DNA of 64,000 nt, from contig NZ_CP163520.1 of the NCBI RefSeq assembly GCF_041080675.1, positions 4,340,001 through 4,404,000 on the forward strand. The letters are read 5' to 3'. This document shows positions 26,671-35,358 of the stretch, piece after piece (within the stretch, counting starts at the first letter, position 1; the number at the start of each line of letters is the position of its first letter). The stretch comes from Streptomyces sp. cg36. GTDB taxonomy: Bacteria; Actinomycetota; Actinomycetes; Streptomycetales; Streptomycetaceae. The position numbers were made by a program, and so were the translations under genes. Below the pieces are notes generated by a model that saw nothing but the letters and a program-made list of their open reading frames with translations, searched no databases and had not been told where the DNA came from.

Positions 26671-27449
26671 CGACCGGACGCACGCCCGTACGCAGGTCGA
26701 CCGGCGGACCGGGGCGCGGGATGCGCCGCGGGGTGCTGGCCCTGGCCGTCGCGGGGGCGCTCGGCGCCTCGGCCGTCGCCTGCTCGTCCGGCTCCTCCGG
26801 CGGCTCGGGCGCGGATTCCGGCGGCTCCGACGCCGCCGATCTGGTGGTGAAGACGTCGCCGCACGCGGCGCGGCTGGCCAAGCTCCCGGCGAAGGCGGAA
26901 GGTGCGGAAATCGTCGTGGGCAGCCCGTCGGCGCCCCACACCGTGCAGGTCTACGAGGACCCGCGCTGCCCGTACTGCGCCAAGTTCGAGTCCTCGGGCG
27001 CGGTCGCGCTGAACGACCTCGCGGCCCGGGGCAAGGTCAAGATCCGCTACACGGTCGCCTCCTTCCTCGACCGCAACCTGGGCGGCGGGGGCTCCGCGCG
27101 TGCGGCGGGCGCGCTGCGGGCGGCGGTGGACGCGGGCAGGTTCGCCGAGTACCACGCGGCCGTCTTCGCCAGTCAGCCCGAGGACGAGGCCACCGACGGC
27201 TACACCGCCGACAACCTGCTGAGGATCGCCGACAAGGTGTCCGGGCTGCGCGGCGCGGCCTTCGACCGGGCGGTGCGCGAGGACACGTACAAGAGCTGGG
27301 TGAAGTCCGCCGAGAAGGCGTTCGAGGACTCCGGGGTGAACTCCAGCCCGACCGTCCTGATCGACGGCAAGCGCCCCCCGGGCGACGGCTCGGCGATCCT
27401 CGACGCGGACGCCTTCGCCAAGGTGCTCAAGGACGCCGGAATCTCCTGA
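26667..27449 (+). CDS. DsbA-like thioredoxin-fold lipoprotein
   Basis: A 260-residue exported disulfide oxidoreductase candidate. The signal peptide ends at a lipobox-like ASAVAC (Cys39), followed by a Ser/Gly linker. The DsbA-type thioredoxin fold runs from about residue 75, with the active site CPYC in EDPRCPYCAKFE and the cis-Pro region NSSPTVLIDGK near the C-terminus. I chose ATG 26667 because GGAGAG (26652-26657) lies 9 bases upstream; a TTG at 26649 is the first codon of the open frame but less likely. The 3' end overlaps the convergent rhomboid-like gene by 23 bases. Confidence 0.88.
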   Translation: MTTGRTPVRRSTGGPGRGMRRGVLALAVAGALGASAVACSSGSSGGSGADSGGSDAADLVVKTSPHAARLAKLPAKAEGAEIVVGSPSAPHTVQVYEDPRCPYCAKFESSGAVALNDLAARGKVKIRYTVASFLDRNLGGGGSARAAGALRAAVDAGRFAEYHAAVFASQPEDEATDGYTADNLLRIADKVSGLRGAAFDRAVREDTYKSWVKSAEKAFEDSGVNSSPTVLIDGKRPPGDGSAILDADAFAKVLKDAGIS

Positions 27450-28113
27450 CGGCCGCCCTGGCCGACGCCGCCGGGTCCCAGGTCCCGCCCCGCCCGCGGA
27501 CGAGCGGGTAGCAGGCGAGGCCGACGACGACGGACGTGAAGTGGCCGAGGTCGGTGAAGGTGCGGCCGGTGATCAGCGGGGGCGCGTACACGGCGAGCAC
27601 GACGGCCAGGTACCCGTACCGCCAGGGCGCCGCGATCCGGTAGGTGAGGACCGCGACGACCCCGGCGAGGGCGTAACTGACGCCCACGTCCAGGGTGTAG
27701 AGCGAGGAGCGGGGCGCGACGCCGTGCCGGATCGCCCACAGCAGGGCGCCCTCGCTGATGTAGGTGGCCAGGACGTGGGCGAGGGCGGCGACGGCGAGCC
27801 AGCGGCGGGTGCCGAGCCAGCGTTCGGCCTGGGCGTGGAAGACGGTGTAGAGGACGGCGTACGGGTACCAGTACCCGCCGTCGATCCACAGCGCGCTGGT
27901 GATGAGCACCCGCACCGGATTGTCGGACAGCTCGTGGAGGTTGGTGGAGCGCTGGCGCAGGAACTCCTCCTCGAACTCCGCCGACATGTGGTGCACGGCG
28001 ACCGTCGTCACGAAGAGGATGCCCAGCCAGACGTAGGTGCCGGGGGCGCTGCGGACGTACCGGCGCACCGGGGCGAGGGAGCGGGCGAGGGACCGCCGGG
28101 AGGAAAACCGCAT
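27427..28113 (-). CDS. rhomboid-like integral membrane protein
   Basis: A 228-residue polytopic protein with about six membrane helices (for example GTYVWLGILFVTTVAVHH and GYLAVVLAVYAPPLI). It keeps features of rhomboid proteases: a serine in DVGVSYALAGV (GxSx) and a late histidine in DLGHFTSVVVGL, with the N-terminal loop HMSAEFEEEFLRQRSTN typical of the actinobacterial rhomboid-like group. Whether it is an active intramembrane protease is uncertain. It overlaps the convergent DsbA-like gene by 23 bases and is divergent from the phosphotransferase gene. Confidence 0.75.
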   Translation of the reverse strand: MRFSSRRSLARSLAPVRRYVRSAPGTYVWLGILFVTTVAVHHMSAEFEEEFLRQRSTNLHELSDNPVRVLITSALWIDGGYWYPYAVLYTVFHAQAERWLGTRRWLAVAALAHVLATYISEGALLWAIRHGVAPRSSLYTLDVGVSYALAGVVAVLTYRIAAPWRYGYLAVVLAVYAPPLITGRTFTDLGHFTSVVVGLACYPLVRGRGGTWDPAASARAAVRRFRRP

Positions 28114-28148
28114 GAGAACGATTCACCCATGTGCGTAGGGTCGGGCGG

Positions 28149-29036
28149 GTGATCGACATTCCGGACGCCCTGATCGCCACGCAGACGCGCTACCACGGGC
28201 CCGCGGGCCGCGCCTTCGTCGCGGGGCTGCCCCGCCTGGCGGCCGACTTCCTGGACCGGTGGCAGCTGCGGCTCGACGGGCCGTCGATGTACGGGATGTG
28301 CGCGCTGGTGCTCCCGGTCACCACCGGCGACGGCACCCCGGCCGTGCTCAAGCTCCAGCTGCTCGACGAGGAGAGCGTGGGCGAGCCGGTCGCGCTGCGC
28401 GCGTGGGACGGCGTGGGCGCGGTGCGGCTGTTGCGGCACGACGCGGAGACCGGCACCATGCTGCTCGAACGCCTGGACTCCAGCCGCCTGTTGGCCTCGG
28501 TCGCCGACGCGCGCGAGGCGGTGCTGGTGATCGGCGGGCTGCTGTCCCGGCTGACCGCCGTGCAGGCCCCGCCGGAGCTGCGGCGGCTGGGGGACGTGGC
28601 GGCGCGGATGCTCGACGACACCCCGGCCGCGGCCCGCACCCTCACCGACCCCGTCGAACGGCGTCTGCTGCTGGACTGCGCGGCGGCGGTCCGCGAGGTC
28701 GCCGACCGGCCCGGCGACCGGCTGCTCCACTGGGACCTGCACTACGAGAACGTGGTGGCCGCCGACCGCGAGCCCTGGCTGGCCATCGACCCCACCCCGC
28801 TCGCGGGCGACCCCGCCTTCGAGCTCCTCCCGGCCCTCGACAACCGCTACGACCCGGCGGAGCTGCGCTGGCGCTTCGACGCCCTGACCGAGGTGATGGA
28901 CCTGGACCGCGAACGGGCCCGGGCCTGGACGCTGGGCCGGGTGCTGCAGAACTGCCTCTGGGAGATCGAGGACGGGGAGCCGCTGGAGGAGGAGCAGGTG
29001 GAGGTGGGCGAGGCGGTACGGGCCTGGAAGTTCTAG
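28149..29036 (+). CDS. aminoglycoside/hydroxyurea-type phosphotransferase (APH family)
   Basis: A 295-residue kinase-fold enzyme. The catalytic loop is LLHWDLHYENVV (HxDxxxxN) and the metal-binding loop is AIDPTPLAGDPAFELLP, both typical of APH(6)/streptomycin-type phosphotransferases. The natural substrate may be a small metabolite; resistance is not shown. The GTG at 28149 is chosen because TAGGGT (28136-28141) ends 7 bases upstream and no Shine-Dalgarno exists; GTG at 28131 is an in-frame alternative. Confidence 0.83.
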   Translation: MIDIPDALIATQTRYHGPAGRAFVAGLPRLAADFLDRWQLRLDGPSMYGMCALVLPVTTGDGTPAVLKLQLLDEESVGEPVALRAWDGVGAVRLLRHDAETGTMLLERLDSSRLLASVADAREAVLVIGGLLSRLTAVQAPPELRRLGDVAARMLDDTPAAARTLTDPVERRLLLDCAAAVREVADRPGDRLLHWDLHYENVVAADREPWLAIDPTPLAGDPAFELLPALDNRYDPAELRWRFDALTEVMDLDRERARAWTLGRVLQNCLWEIEDGEPLEEEQVEVGEAVRAWKF

Positions 29037-29107
29037 GGCCGGGGGTCCCTGTCCCGGTGAGCGGAATGCCCACGACCGGTCGCCCCGCGTCCGGTTACTC
29101 TGCGGCC

Positions 29108-29584
29108 ATGATTCGTACCGCGACGCCCGCAGACGTTCCCGTCATCCACGCCATGGTCCGCGAACTGGCCGAGTACGAGAAGTGCTTGGAGGACGCGAAG
29201 GCCACCGAGGAGCAGTTGCGCGAGGCGCTGTTCGGCGAGCACCCGGCGGCGTTCGCGCACATCGCCGAGACGCCCGGCGGCGAGCCGGCCGGCTTCGCCC
29301 TGTGGTTCCTCAACTTCTCGACGTGGCGCGGGGTCCACGGCATCTACCTGGAGGACCTGTACGTACGCCCCGCCCAGCGCGGCGGCGGCCACGGCAAGGC
29401 CCTCCTGACGGAACTGGCCCGCATCTGCGTGGAGCGCGGCTACGGCCGCCTGGAGTGGTCGGTCCTCAACTGGAACACCCCGTCGATCGCCTTCTACGAG
29501 TCGCTGGGCGCCCGCCCGCAGGACGAGTGGACGGTGTACCGGCTGGCGGACGGGGCGCTGGCGGAGCTGGGCGGGGGCGCGTAG
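29108..29584 (+). CDS. GNAT family N-acetyltransferase (diamine/thialysine type)
   Basis: A 158-residue acetyl-CoA-dependent acetyltransferase. The protein starts IRTATPADVPVIHAMVRELA. The central beta strands GFALWFLNFSTWRGVHGIYLEDLYV and the acetyl-CoA loop RGGGHGKALL are followed by YGRLEWSVLNWNTPSIAFYESLGA, a pattern of the spermidine/diamine/thialysine acetyltransferase group. TACTCT (29096-29101) ends 6 bases before the ATG, so it probably has its own leaderless promoter despite following the phosphotransferase gene. Confidence 0.9.
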   Translation: MIRTATPADVPVIHAMVRELAEYEKCLEDAKATEEQLREALFGEHPAAFAHIAETPGGEPAGFALWFLNFSTWRGVHGIYLEDLYVRPAQRGGGHGKALLTELARICVERGYGRLEWSVLNWNTPSIAFYESLGARPQDEWTVYRLADGALAELGGGA

Positions 29585-29673
29585 CCGACGGCGGGGCGGC
29601 TCCCGCCGGAACTCCCGTACGGTGTCGGCCCGGGCGTGCAGGGGCGCTCCCGAGGGTGTGGACGGTGTGGGGC

Positions 29674-29727
29674 GCCCCGTACCGGGGTGCGTGCCGTCCC
29701 CCGTGCGGCACGCACCCCGTACGGGGC
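29674..29727. terminator. large bidirectional hairpin terminator
   Basis: A 22-bp stem with one bulged C (29674-29696 with 29706-29727) and a 9-base loop, between the acetyltransferase and the convergent oxidoreductase. Confidence 0.85.
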
Positions 29728-29743
29728 ACTGGTCGCCACCCTC

Positions 29744-29767
29744 TGACCTCAAGCGAACTTGAGGTCA
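29744..29767 (-). promoter_or_regulatory. SoxR/MerR-type operator without an adjacent gene
   Basis: A perfect 10-base inverted repeat: arms TGACCTCAAG and CTTGAGGTCA separated by CGAA. This matches the SoxR-box pattern CCTCAAG-N4-CTTGAGG. On the minus strand TTGACC and GAGGGT are 19 bases apart around it, the stretched spacing typical of MerR-family promoters. Neither direction leads into a gene start: leftward it meets the terminator and the 3' end of the acetyltransferase, rightward the 3' end of an antisense gene. Confidence 0.7.
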
Positions 29768-29854
29768 AGTCCCTTCGCTCTCTTCGGTCCCGTCAGTCCC
29801 TCCGGCCCCTCCGGTCGCAGCCCGTATGCGGGCCGGTGCGGCCGGCCCGGTGCG

Positions 29855-31012
29855 TCAGGCCCGGGCCAGGTGCAGGCTCCGGACCGCCTGGGAGCCCGCC
29901 TCGATGCCGCTCGCGAACGCCACCTCCGAGAGCACGCCCGGGGCCGCCACCTGGTCGCCCGCCAGGAACACGCCGTGGCCCCGGTCGATCGCCGGACGGT
30001 CGCGCCAGGTGGTGCCCGGCAGGTCGACCGCGCCCGTCCGCCCCGCCGCCAGCGCGTCGCGGCGCCAGGTCACCCGCTGGCGCCACCCCGCGTACGCGGC
30101 GTCCAGCAGCCGCTCGCCGCGCGCGACGCCGTCCGCCTTGGACTCGTGCGGGGCGATCGGGAACTGCGCCTGGAGCAGCTGGTGCCCGGCCGGGGCCAGG
30201 GTGCGGCCGGTCGCCGTGAACCGTTCGATCCAGCCGGGCCGGTCCAGGTCGGAGACGACGAAGGGGTCGCCGCGCCGCGCCGTGAGCCCCAGGTCCAGCA
30301 GGACCGTACGGCCGCTCGTCCAGCGCAGCGAGTCGTCCCCGAGCAGCCGCCGGGCCGCCTCCAGCGAGGTGGCGATCACGACCGGGCCGTGGTCGTCGGG
30401 GAGCGCGTCCACGCGCGCGGTGGTCTCCACGTGCACCCCCAGCTCCCACGCGCGCGTGGCCATCCGCTCGACCAGCGCGCCCCACCCGCCCACCGGATAG
30501 CGCGCCTCGGGCGGCAGCGCGGCGGCCCGGTGCAGCCGCTCCTGCACGAACGCGGCGGAGAGCGAGCCCGGGTCGTGGTGGAAGAGCGCCACCGCCGCGT
30601 AGTGGGCCGCCGCGCGCGCCGCCTTCGGGCCGACCAGCCCGGCCGCCCAGGAGGCGAAGTCGAGGTCCGCGGGGGCGGTTTCCGGACTCTGCCGGGCGAG
30701 CCTGAGCAGGGCCAGCGGCGGGGTGTGGCGCAGCGAGCCGTCCCAGTGGAAGCGGAACCGGGCGGCCTCCAGCGGCGGTACGGAGGCGACGGGGCCGAGC
30801 AGACCGCGCCGTTTGAGCCACGCCCAGTGCGGACCTCCGTTGTAGAGGACGTGCGGACCGTCATTGGTGAGGTACGGGCCCTCGGCCGTGCGCGCGCGTC
30901 CGCCCAGCGTGTGGTGCGACTCGTACAGGTTCACCCGCGCGCCGGACTCGGCCGCGGTGATCGCCGCGGTGAGCCCGGCGAGGCCGCCGCCGATGACGGT
31001 GATCCGGTCCAT
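29855..31012 (-). CDS. NAD(P)/FAD-dependent oxidoreductase (phytoene-desaturase-like)
   Basis: A 385-residue flavoprotein. The N-terminal dinucleotide motif is DRITVIGGGLAGLTAAITAA, followed by the RxGGRxxT-type segment ESHHTLGGRARTAEGP found in the phytoene desaturase/monoamine oxidase superfamily. A second FAD motif GVFLAGDQVAAPGVLSEVAFASG lies near the C-terminus. The substrate is unknown. ATG 31012 follows AGGAGAGCAGC; codons upstream are in frame but lack a ribosome site. No carotenoid genes are nearby. Confidence 0.85.
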   Translation of the reverse strand: MDRITVIGGGLAGLTAAITAAESGARVNLYESHHTLGGRARTAEGPYLTNDGPHVLYNGGPHWAWLKRRGLLGPVASVPPLEAARFRFHWDGSLRHTPPLALLRLARQSPETAPADLDFASWAAGLVGPKAARAAAHYAAVALFHHDPGSLSAAFVQERLHRAAALPPEARYPVGGWGALVERMATRAWELGVHVETTARVDALPDDHGPVVIATSLEAARRLLGDDSLRWTSGRTVLLDLGLTARRGDPFVVSDLDRPGWIERFTATGRTLAPAGHQLLQAQFPIAPHESKADGVARGERLLDAAYAGWRQRVTWRRDALAAGRTGAVDLPGTTWRDRPAIDRGHGVFLAGDQVAAPGVLSEVAFASGIEAGSQAVRSLHLARA

Positions 31013-31124
31013 GCTGCTCTCCTGTCGCTGTGCGGGCACTCACTGTTAGAGACGGAGGAAGCGGGGTGGAATGTGACAGGTAAGGGGTGGGGCGGTTGTC
31101 AGTGGCGTGGTCCAGCATGGAGTC

Positions 31125-31793
31125 ATGGCGAAGAGCGCGAGGGAAGTGACGGCGGTGCGGCGGCCCGAGGTGCGGCTCCCGCCCCTGGCACCGCACGGTC
31201 CGGCGGATCTGGAACCGGAAGGGGACTACGACGGTCTGGAGTTCCGCAATCTGGACCTGTCCGGCCAGGAGGGCATGGGCGCCCGCTTCATGGACTGCGG
31301 GATGTACGGCTGCGCGCTCGACGGGACCCGGCTGCGCGGTGCCCGGTTCATAGACTCCGTCCTCTCCGGGGTCCGGGGCGTGGGCACGGACCTGTCCCGC
31401 GGATCCCTGCGCGACGTGGAGATCCACGACGTGCGGATGGGCGGGGTCCAGCTGCACGGCGGTGTGCTCGAACGGGTCCTGATCCGCGGCGGCAAGATCG
31501 ACTACCTCAATCTGCGGGACACGGAGCTGCGGGACGTGGCCTTCGAGAACTGCGTCCTCGTCGAGCCGGACTTCGCCGCGGCCCGGCTCGAGCGGGTCGC
31601 GTTCGCGGGCTGCGAGCTGCGGCGCGCGGACTTCACGGGCGCGCGGATGAAGGACGTGGACCTGCGCGGGGCGGCGCTCCTGGACATCGCGCGCGGGGTC
31701 GACCGGCTGGCGGGGGCGGTCATCACCCCGTCCCAACTGGTCGACCTGGCACCGGCGTTCGCGGCGCAGGTGGGGGTGCGGGTGGTGGGCTGA
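31125..31793 (+). CDS. pentapeptide-repeat protein
   Basis: A 222-residue protein. From about residue 35 to 195 it consists of A(D/N)LxG-like five-residue repeats (LEFRNLDLSGQEGMGARFMD, then LDGTRLRGARFIDSVLSGV, later ADFTGARMKDVDLRGAALLD), giving a right-handed quadrilateral beta-helix. Some members mimic DNA and protect gyrase; the role here is not known. ATG 31125 is preferred; GTG 31107 is in frame. A weak CAGCAT hexamer 6 bases before the ATG could be a leaderless -10. Confidence 0.85.
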   Translation: MAKSAREVTAVRRPEVRLPPLAPHGPADLEPEGDYDGLEFRNLDLSGQEGMGARFMDCGMYGCALDGTRLRGARFIDSVLSGVRGVGTDLSRGSLRDVEIHDVRMGGVQLHGGVLERVLIRGGKIDYLNLRDTELRDVAFENCVLVEPDFAAARLERVAFAGCELRRADFTGARMKDVDLRGAALLDIARGVDRLAGAVITPSQLVDLAPAFAAQVGVRVVG

Positions 31794-31816
31794 CCGGGGG
31801 CTCCGGCCCGCCCCGG

Positions 31817-32320
31817 CTACGCGCCGACGCGCGGGAAGCGGGACTGGAGCGTCCAGATCACCGGGTTGTCGGCGAGGTCGTCGTGCATGTCCGTGAGGTC
31901 CGCGATCACATCGTGCAGGAAGTCGCGGGCCTCGCGGCGCAGCAGGCGGTGGCTGAAGGTGAGGGGGGCCTCCTCGGCCGGCATCCAGTCCGCCTCGACG
32001 TCCACCCAGCCGAAGCGGCGGGCGAAGAGCATGCGGTCGGTGGACTCGGTGAAGTCGATCTCCGCGTACTGGGTACGGGAGGAGCGGCTGCCCCTCGGGT
32101 CCTTGTCCAGCGCCTCCACGGTGTCGCAGAGCGCCCAGGCGAAGTCGAGCACCGGCACCCATCCCCAGGCTGTGGACACCTCGCGGTCCGCCTTGGTGTC
32201 GGCGAGGTAGACGTCACCGCAGAAGAGGTCGTGGCGCAGGGCGTGGACGTCCGCGCTGCGGTAGTCGGTCTGCGGGGAGTCGGGGAAGCGGGGGGAGAGG
32301 GAGTAGCCGATGTCGAGCAC
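31817..32320 (-). CDS. conserved hypothetical protein
   Basis: A 167-residue soluble protein, family not recognised with certainty. It starts VLDIGYSLSPRFPDSPQTDY and includes RHDLFCGDVYLADTKADREV and LTFSHRLLRREARDFLHDVIADL, a compact alpha/beta protein without signal peptide or membrane helix. The start is uncertain: GTG 32320 is chosen, GTG 32335 gives five more residues (VGPFG). The frame stays open through the upstream 60-base repeats, but those are not believed to be coding. Convergent with the pentapeptide gene, 23 bases apart. Confidence 0.65.
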   Translation of the reverse strand: MLDIGYSLSPRFPDSPQTDYRSADVHALRHDLFCGDVYLADTKADREVSTAWGWVPVLDFAWALCDTVEALDKDPRGSRSSRTQYAEIDFTESTDRMLFARRFGWVDVEADWMPAEEAPLTFSHRLLRREARDFLHDVIADLTDMHDDLADNPVIWTLQSRFPRVGA

Positions 32321-32395
32321 GCCAAATGGTCCCACGGCGGGGGGCCGGGGGCCTGCGGGGGCCCTGGGGGGCGTCCGCCCCGGCGGACGGTGCGG

Positions 32396-32740
32396 GGCTG
32401 CTCGCGCCCCGCGCGAGGGAGCGGCACCGCCGACGCCGCGGGCAACAGTCACCCCTCGGCTGCTTGCGCGCCCGCGCGGGGGAGCGGACGGCCCCATGAG
32501 GCGTACGAGGCAGAGTACGAAGCTGCTCGCGTCCGCGCGGGGGAGCGGCACAGCCATGTGGCTGCGTCGGCCGCCACGGGGGGTGCTCGTGTCCGTGTGG
32601 GGGAGCGGCACAGCCACGTGGCTCCTTCGGCCGCCGCGACGGGTGCTCGCGTCCGTGCGGGGGAGTGGCACAGCCACGTGGCTCCTTCGGCCGCCGCGAC
32701 GGGTGCTCGCGTCCGTGCGGGGGAGCCGCACGGCGTCACC
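32396..32740. repeat. 60-base tandem repeat array
   Basis: Three complete 60-base units at 32521-32580, 32581-32640 and 32641-32700, with a partial one at 32701-32740. Each contains GTGCTCGCGTCCGTGCGG, GGGAGCGGCACAGCCACGTG and GGCTCCTTCGGCCGCCGCGA or near variants. The last two full units differ at only a few positions; two decayed units lie at about 32396 and 32459. The array lies between the conserved hypothetical gene and the 3' end of senR. Because 60 is divisible by three it stays open as a 20-residue repeat, but there is no start signal. Confidence 0.85.
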
Positions 32741-32791
32741 GCCCCGCGTGCCCCGCCCGGACGGGGGGGCACGCCCGTGCCCGTACGGCCC

Positions 32792-33424
32792 CTACGGCAG
32801 CAGGCGGCGTTCCTTCGCCACCGATACCGCTCCCGCCCTCGTGTCCACCCCCAACTTCTCGTAGATCCGGCCCAGATGGGTCTTCACCGTCGCCTCGCTG
32901 ATGAACAGCGCACGCGCGATGTCACGGTTGGCCAGGCCCTGCGAGAGCTGGGCCAGGATGTCCAGCTCGCGGGGGGTGAGCGAAGGGGTCGTGCCCCGCA
33001 TGCGTTCCATCACCCGGCTCGCCACCGGCGCGGACAGCGCCGTCCGGCCCTGCGCGGCGGCCCGGATCGCCGCGAACAGCTCCTCGGGGCGCTCGGCCTT
33101 GAGCAGATAGCCCGTCGCCCCGGCCGCGATCGCCCGGGTGATGTCCGCGTCGGTGTCGTACGTGGTGAGGACGAGCACCCGCACCCCCGTCCCCGCGATC
33201 CGGCGCGTCGCCTCGACCCCGTCGATGCCCGGCCCGAGCTGGAGGTCCATGAGGACGACGTCGGGGCGTACCTTGGCTGCCGCCGCCACGGCCTCCTCGC
33301 CCGTGCCGGCCTCCCCGACCACCTCGATGTCGGGCTCGCTGCCGAGCAGGGCGAGCAGCCCGGCCCGTACGACGGCGTGGTCGTCGCACAACAGGATCCG
33401 CACCACCGGCTGCTCCGCGCTCAC
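32792..33424 (-). CDS. senR: response regulator SenR (NarL/LuxR family)
   Basis: A 210-residue DNA-binding regulator: receiver domain (VRILLCDDHAVVRAGLLALL, phospho-acceptor Asp in VLMDLQLGPG, Lys in YLLKAERPEE) and a LuxR-type helix-turn-helix near the C-terminus (SLTPRELDILAQLSQGLANR and then DIARALFISEATVKTHLGRI). The GTG start overlaps the kinase stop as GTGA, so the two are co-translated. The name follows the neighbouring hbpS gene, since in S. reticuli and S. coelicolor SenS-SenR is the partner of HbpS and answers redox/heme/iron stress. Confidence 0.87.
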   Translation of the reverse strand: MSAEQPVVRILLCDDHAVVRAGLLALLGSEPDIEVVGEAGTGEEAVAAAAKVRPDVVLMDLQLGPGIDGVEATRRIAGTGVRVLVLTTYDTDADITRAIAAGATGYLLKAERPEELFAAIRAAAQGRTALSAPVASRVMERMRGTTPSLTPRELDILAQLSQGLANRDIARALFISEATVKTHLGRIYEKLGVDTRAGAVSVAKERRLLP

Positions 33425-35127
33425 CGCTCCTCCAAGGGGTCCGTGTCCGGGGGGTCCATGTCCACGGGGGTCATGTCCACGGGGTTCATGTCCGCGTCCG
33501 AGGGGGCCGTGTCCGGCGGGCCCGGAGCCCGAGCCGGCCCCGTGGTCAGGGGGACGGCCGCCGACAGGACCGTTCCCTCGCCCGGTGCCGACTCCACCGT
33601 CAGCGCGCCGCCGAGCTGGCGCAGCCGGGCCCGCATCGCGGGCAGCCCGTGGCCCCGGCCGGCGCGGTCGCCGGTGCCGTCCGTGAACCCGCCGCCGTCG
33701 TCGGCCACGTCCAGCACGATCTGATCGTCCAGATAGGTGAGGGTGAGGGCGGCGGCCCGCGCGCCCGCGTGTTCGCGTACGTTCGCCAGCGCCCCCTGCG
33801 CGATCCGCAGCAGCGCCGACTCCACCCGGTCGGGGAGCGGTACGGGCACCCCGTCGACGTGCAGCCGCACCTCCGTCGCCCCGCCCTCGGTCTCCCGCGC
33901 GGCCAGGGCCCGCAGGGCCTCCGGGAGGCTGCCGTGCGCCACCAGGTCGGCGGGGGCGAGGTCGTGGACGAAGCGGCGGGCCTCGGCGAGGTTGCGTTCG
34001 GCGATGGACCCGGCGGTGCGGACGTGGCGGCGGGCCGTCGCCGGGTCGGACTCCCAGAGGCGCTCGGACGCCTGGAGCAGCATCTGCTGGCTGGACAGGC
34101 CCTGGGCGAGGGTGTCGTGGATCTCCATGGACAGCCGCTGGCGCTCGGCGAGGGTGCCTTCGCGGCGCTCGGTGGCGGCCAGCTCGCGCCGGGTGCGCAG
34201 CAGGTCGTCGATGAGCTCCCGCTGCCGGTCCGCCTGGCGCTGCATGTGGACGAAGACGGCGGTGGCGACGGCGGCGACGGCGGGCGGTGCCAGCACCAGG
34301 TTCGGGTCGAAGCCCTCGGCGAGCATCAGCTGCGCGGTGACCACGAACGCGGTCAGCAGCGCCACCAGCACGAGTGCGCCCCGGGTCGGCAGGGTGCGCA
34401 GCCCGGCGTAGAACAGCGGCACCGCGCACCAGGCGAAGCTCGGCGCGAGCAGCACCAGCACCATCCACACGGCCACGACGACACCGAGCCACCCGGGCCC
34501 CCGGGCCAGCGAACGGACCGCCCGGACCGGTCCGAGGGCCGGGCCGCACACGTACAGCAGGGCGAGCGCGGCGGACAGGGCGACGATCCAGGGGGTGCGG
34601 CCGTCGCCGGGATGCCGGATCAGGAACCGCGCGAGCGAGGCACCGAGGAGGAGGAAGAAGGCGGCGTGCATGACGAGCGGCAGCCAACGCTCGTCGACGG
34701 GCGGCCGGTCGTGCGGGGCGCCGGGGGGCTGGTCGTGCCGGGCGGCGGGCGGTCGGTTGCGCTGGGCGCCGGGCCGCCCGTCGGCGGGCAGCCGCTCGCG
34801 CGCGCCGGTGGGCAGCCCGTCAGTGGGGTGCCGCTCGCGCCCGTCGTTGGACGGCCGGTCGTCTCCCTCGGCGGCCCGCCGCTCGCGCCCGGCGCGGGAC
34901 GGCCGGTCGTCTCCCTGGGCGGATGGCCGGTCGTGTGCGGCGCCGGGTGGCTGGTCGTGCGTGTCGGTGGGCCGCCCGTCCCCGGGTAGTTGATCGCGTT
35001 CGTTGGCGGTCGATCGGTCGTGCCGGGCGGCGGGCCGCCGGTCCCGCCCGTCCCCGGGCGTCCGCTCGCGCCCCCCGCCCGGTCGCCGCTCAGGCCCCTC
35101 GCCGAGGCGCCGGTCGCGCTCGTCCAC
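33421..35127 (-). CDS. senS: sensor histidine kinase SenS with long disordered N-terminus
   Basis: A 568-residue HisKA_3 kinase. Residues about 1-150 are a charged, low-complexity region repeating HDRPP, GDDRPS and GRER-like elements. Five or so membrane helices follow (LPLVMHAAFFLLLGASLARF to VLVALLTAFVVTAQLML). The dimerisation/phospho-acceptor helix has RQRLSMEIHDTLAQGLSSQQ, and the HATPase domain ends with VADDGGGF and GHGLPAMRARL. The C-terminal 40 residues repeat DMxPVDM. The GTG at 35127 is supported by GGGGAGG six bases upstream. Divergent from hbpS; its extracellular partner is expected to be HbpS. The N-terminal extension is unusual. Confidence 0.85.
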   Translation of the reverse strand: MDERDRRLGEGPERRPGGGRERTPGDGRDRRPAARHDRSTANERDQLPGDGRPTDTHDQPPGAAHDRPSAQGDDRPSRAGRERRAAEGDDRPSNDGRERHPTDGLPTGARERLPADGRPGAQRNRPPAARHDQPPGAPHDRPPVDERWLPLVMHAAFFLLLGASLARFLIRHPGDGRTPWIVALSAALALLYVCGPALGPVRAVRSLARGPGWLGVVVAVWMVLVLLAPSFAWCAVPLFYAGLRTLPTRGALVLVALLTAFVVTAQLMLAEGFDPNLVLAPPAVAAVATAVFVHMQRQADRQRELIDDLLRTRRELAATERREGTLAERQRLSMEIHDTLAQGLSSQQMLLQASERLWESDPATARRHVRTAGSIAERNLAEARRFVHDLAPADLVAHGSLPEALRALAARETEGGATEVRLHVDGVPVPLPDRVESALLRIAQGALANVREHAGARAAALTLTYLDDQIVLDVADDGGGFTDGTGDRAGRGHGLPAMRARLRQLGGALTVESAPGEGTVLSAAVPLTTGPARAPGPPDTAPSDADMNPVDMTPVDMDPPDTDPLEER

Positions 35128-35358
35128 GTTCCGCCTCCCCGGTTCCTTCCAGCAGCCCGGCCGCCCGGCCGGCCTCTCCTCCGTCCGCGCTGACCTGCGC
35201 GGACGCGCCTCGTGGGCGCGGTGCTCCGCCCCCATCCTCACCCGGTCCGGCCACCCCCGCATCAACCGAACGGCTGACGGGCGGGTCCTTCGGGCGGGGT
35301 GCGGGGACGAGCCGGTACGCCGACCGGGGGGCGGGGGCGGCGCGGCCAGCATGGAGGC

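Noticed and set aside
28149..29036. Antibiotic resistance gene call for the APH-family protein
   Set aside because: The kinase motifs are clear but such housekeeping homologues are common in Streptomyces, and no antibiotic cluster is nearby.
32321..32731. N-terminal extension of the hypothetical gene at 31817 through the 60-base repeats
   Set aside because: No ribosome site or leaderless promoter, and the added residues are pure repeat translation; treated as non-coding.
32396..32740. Possible CRISPR array
   Set aside because: The repeats are contiguous 60-base tandem units without unique spacers, and no cas genes are present.
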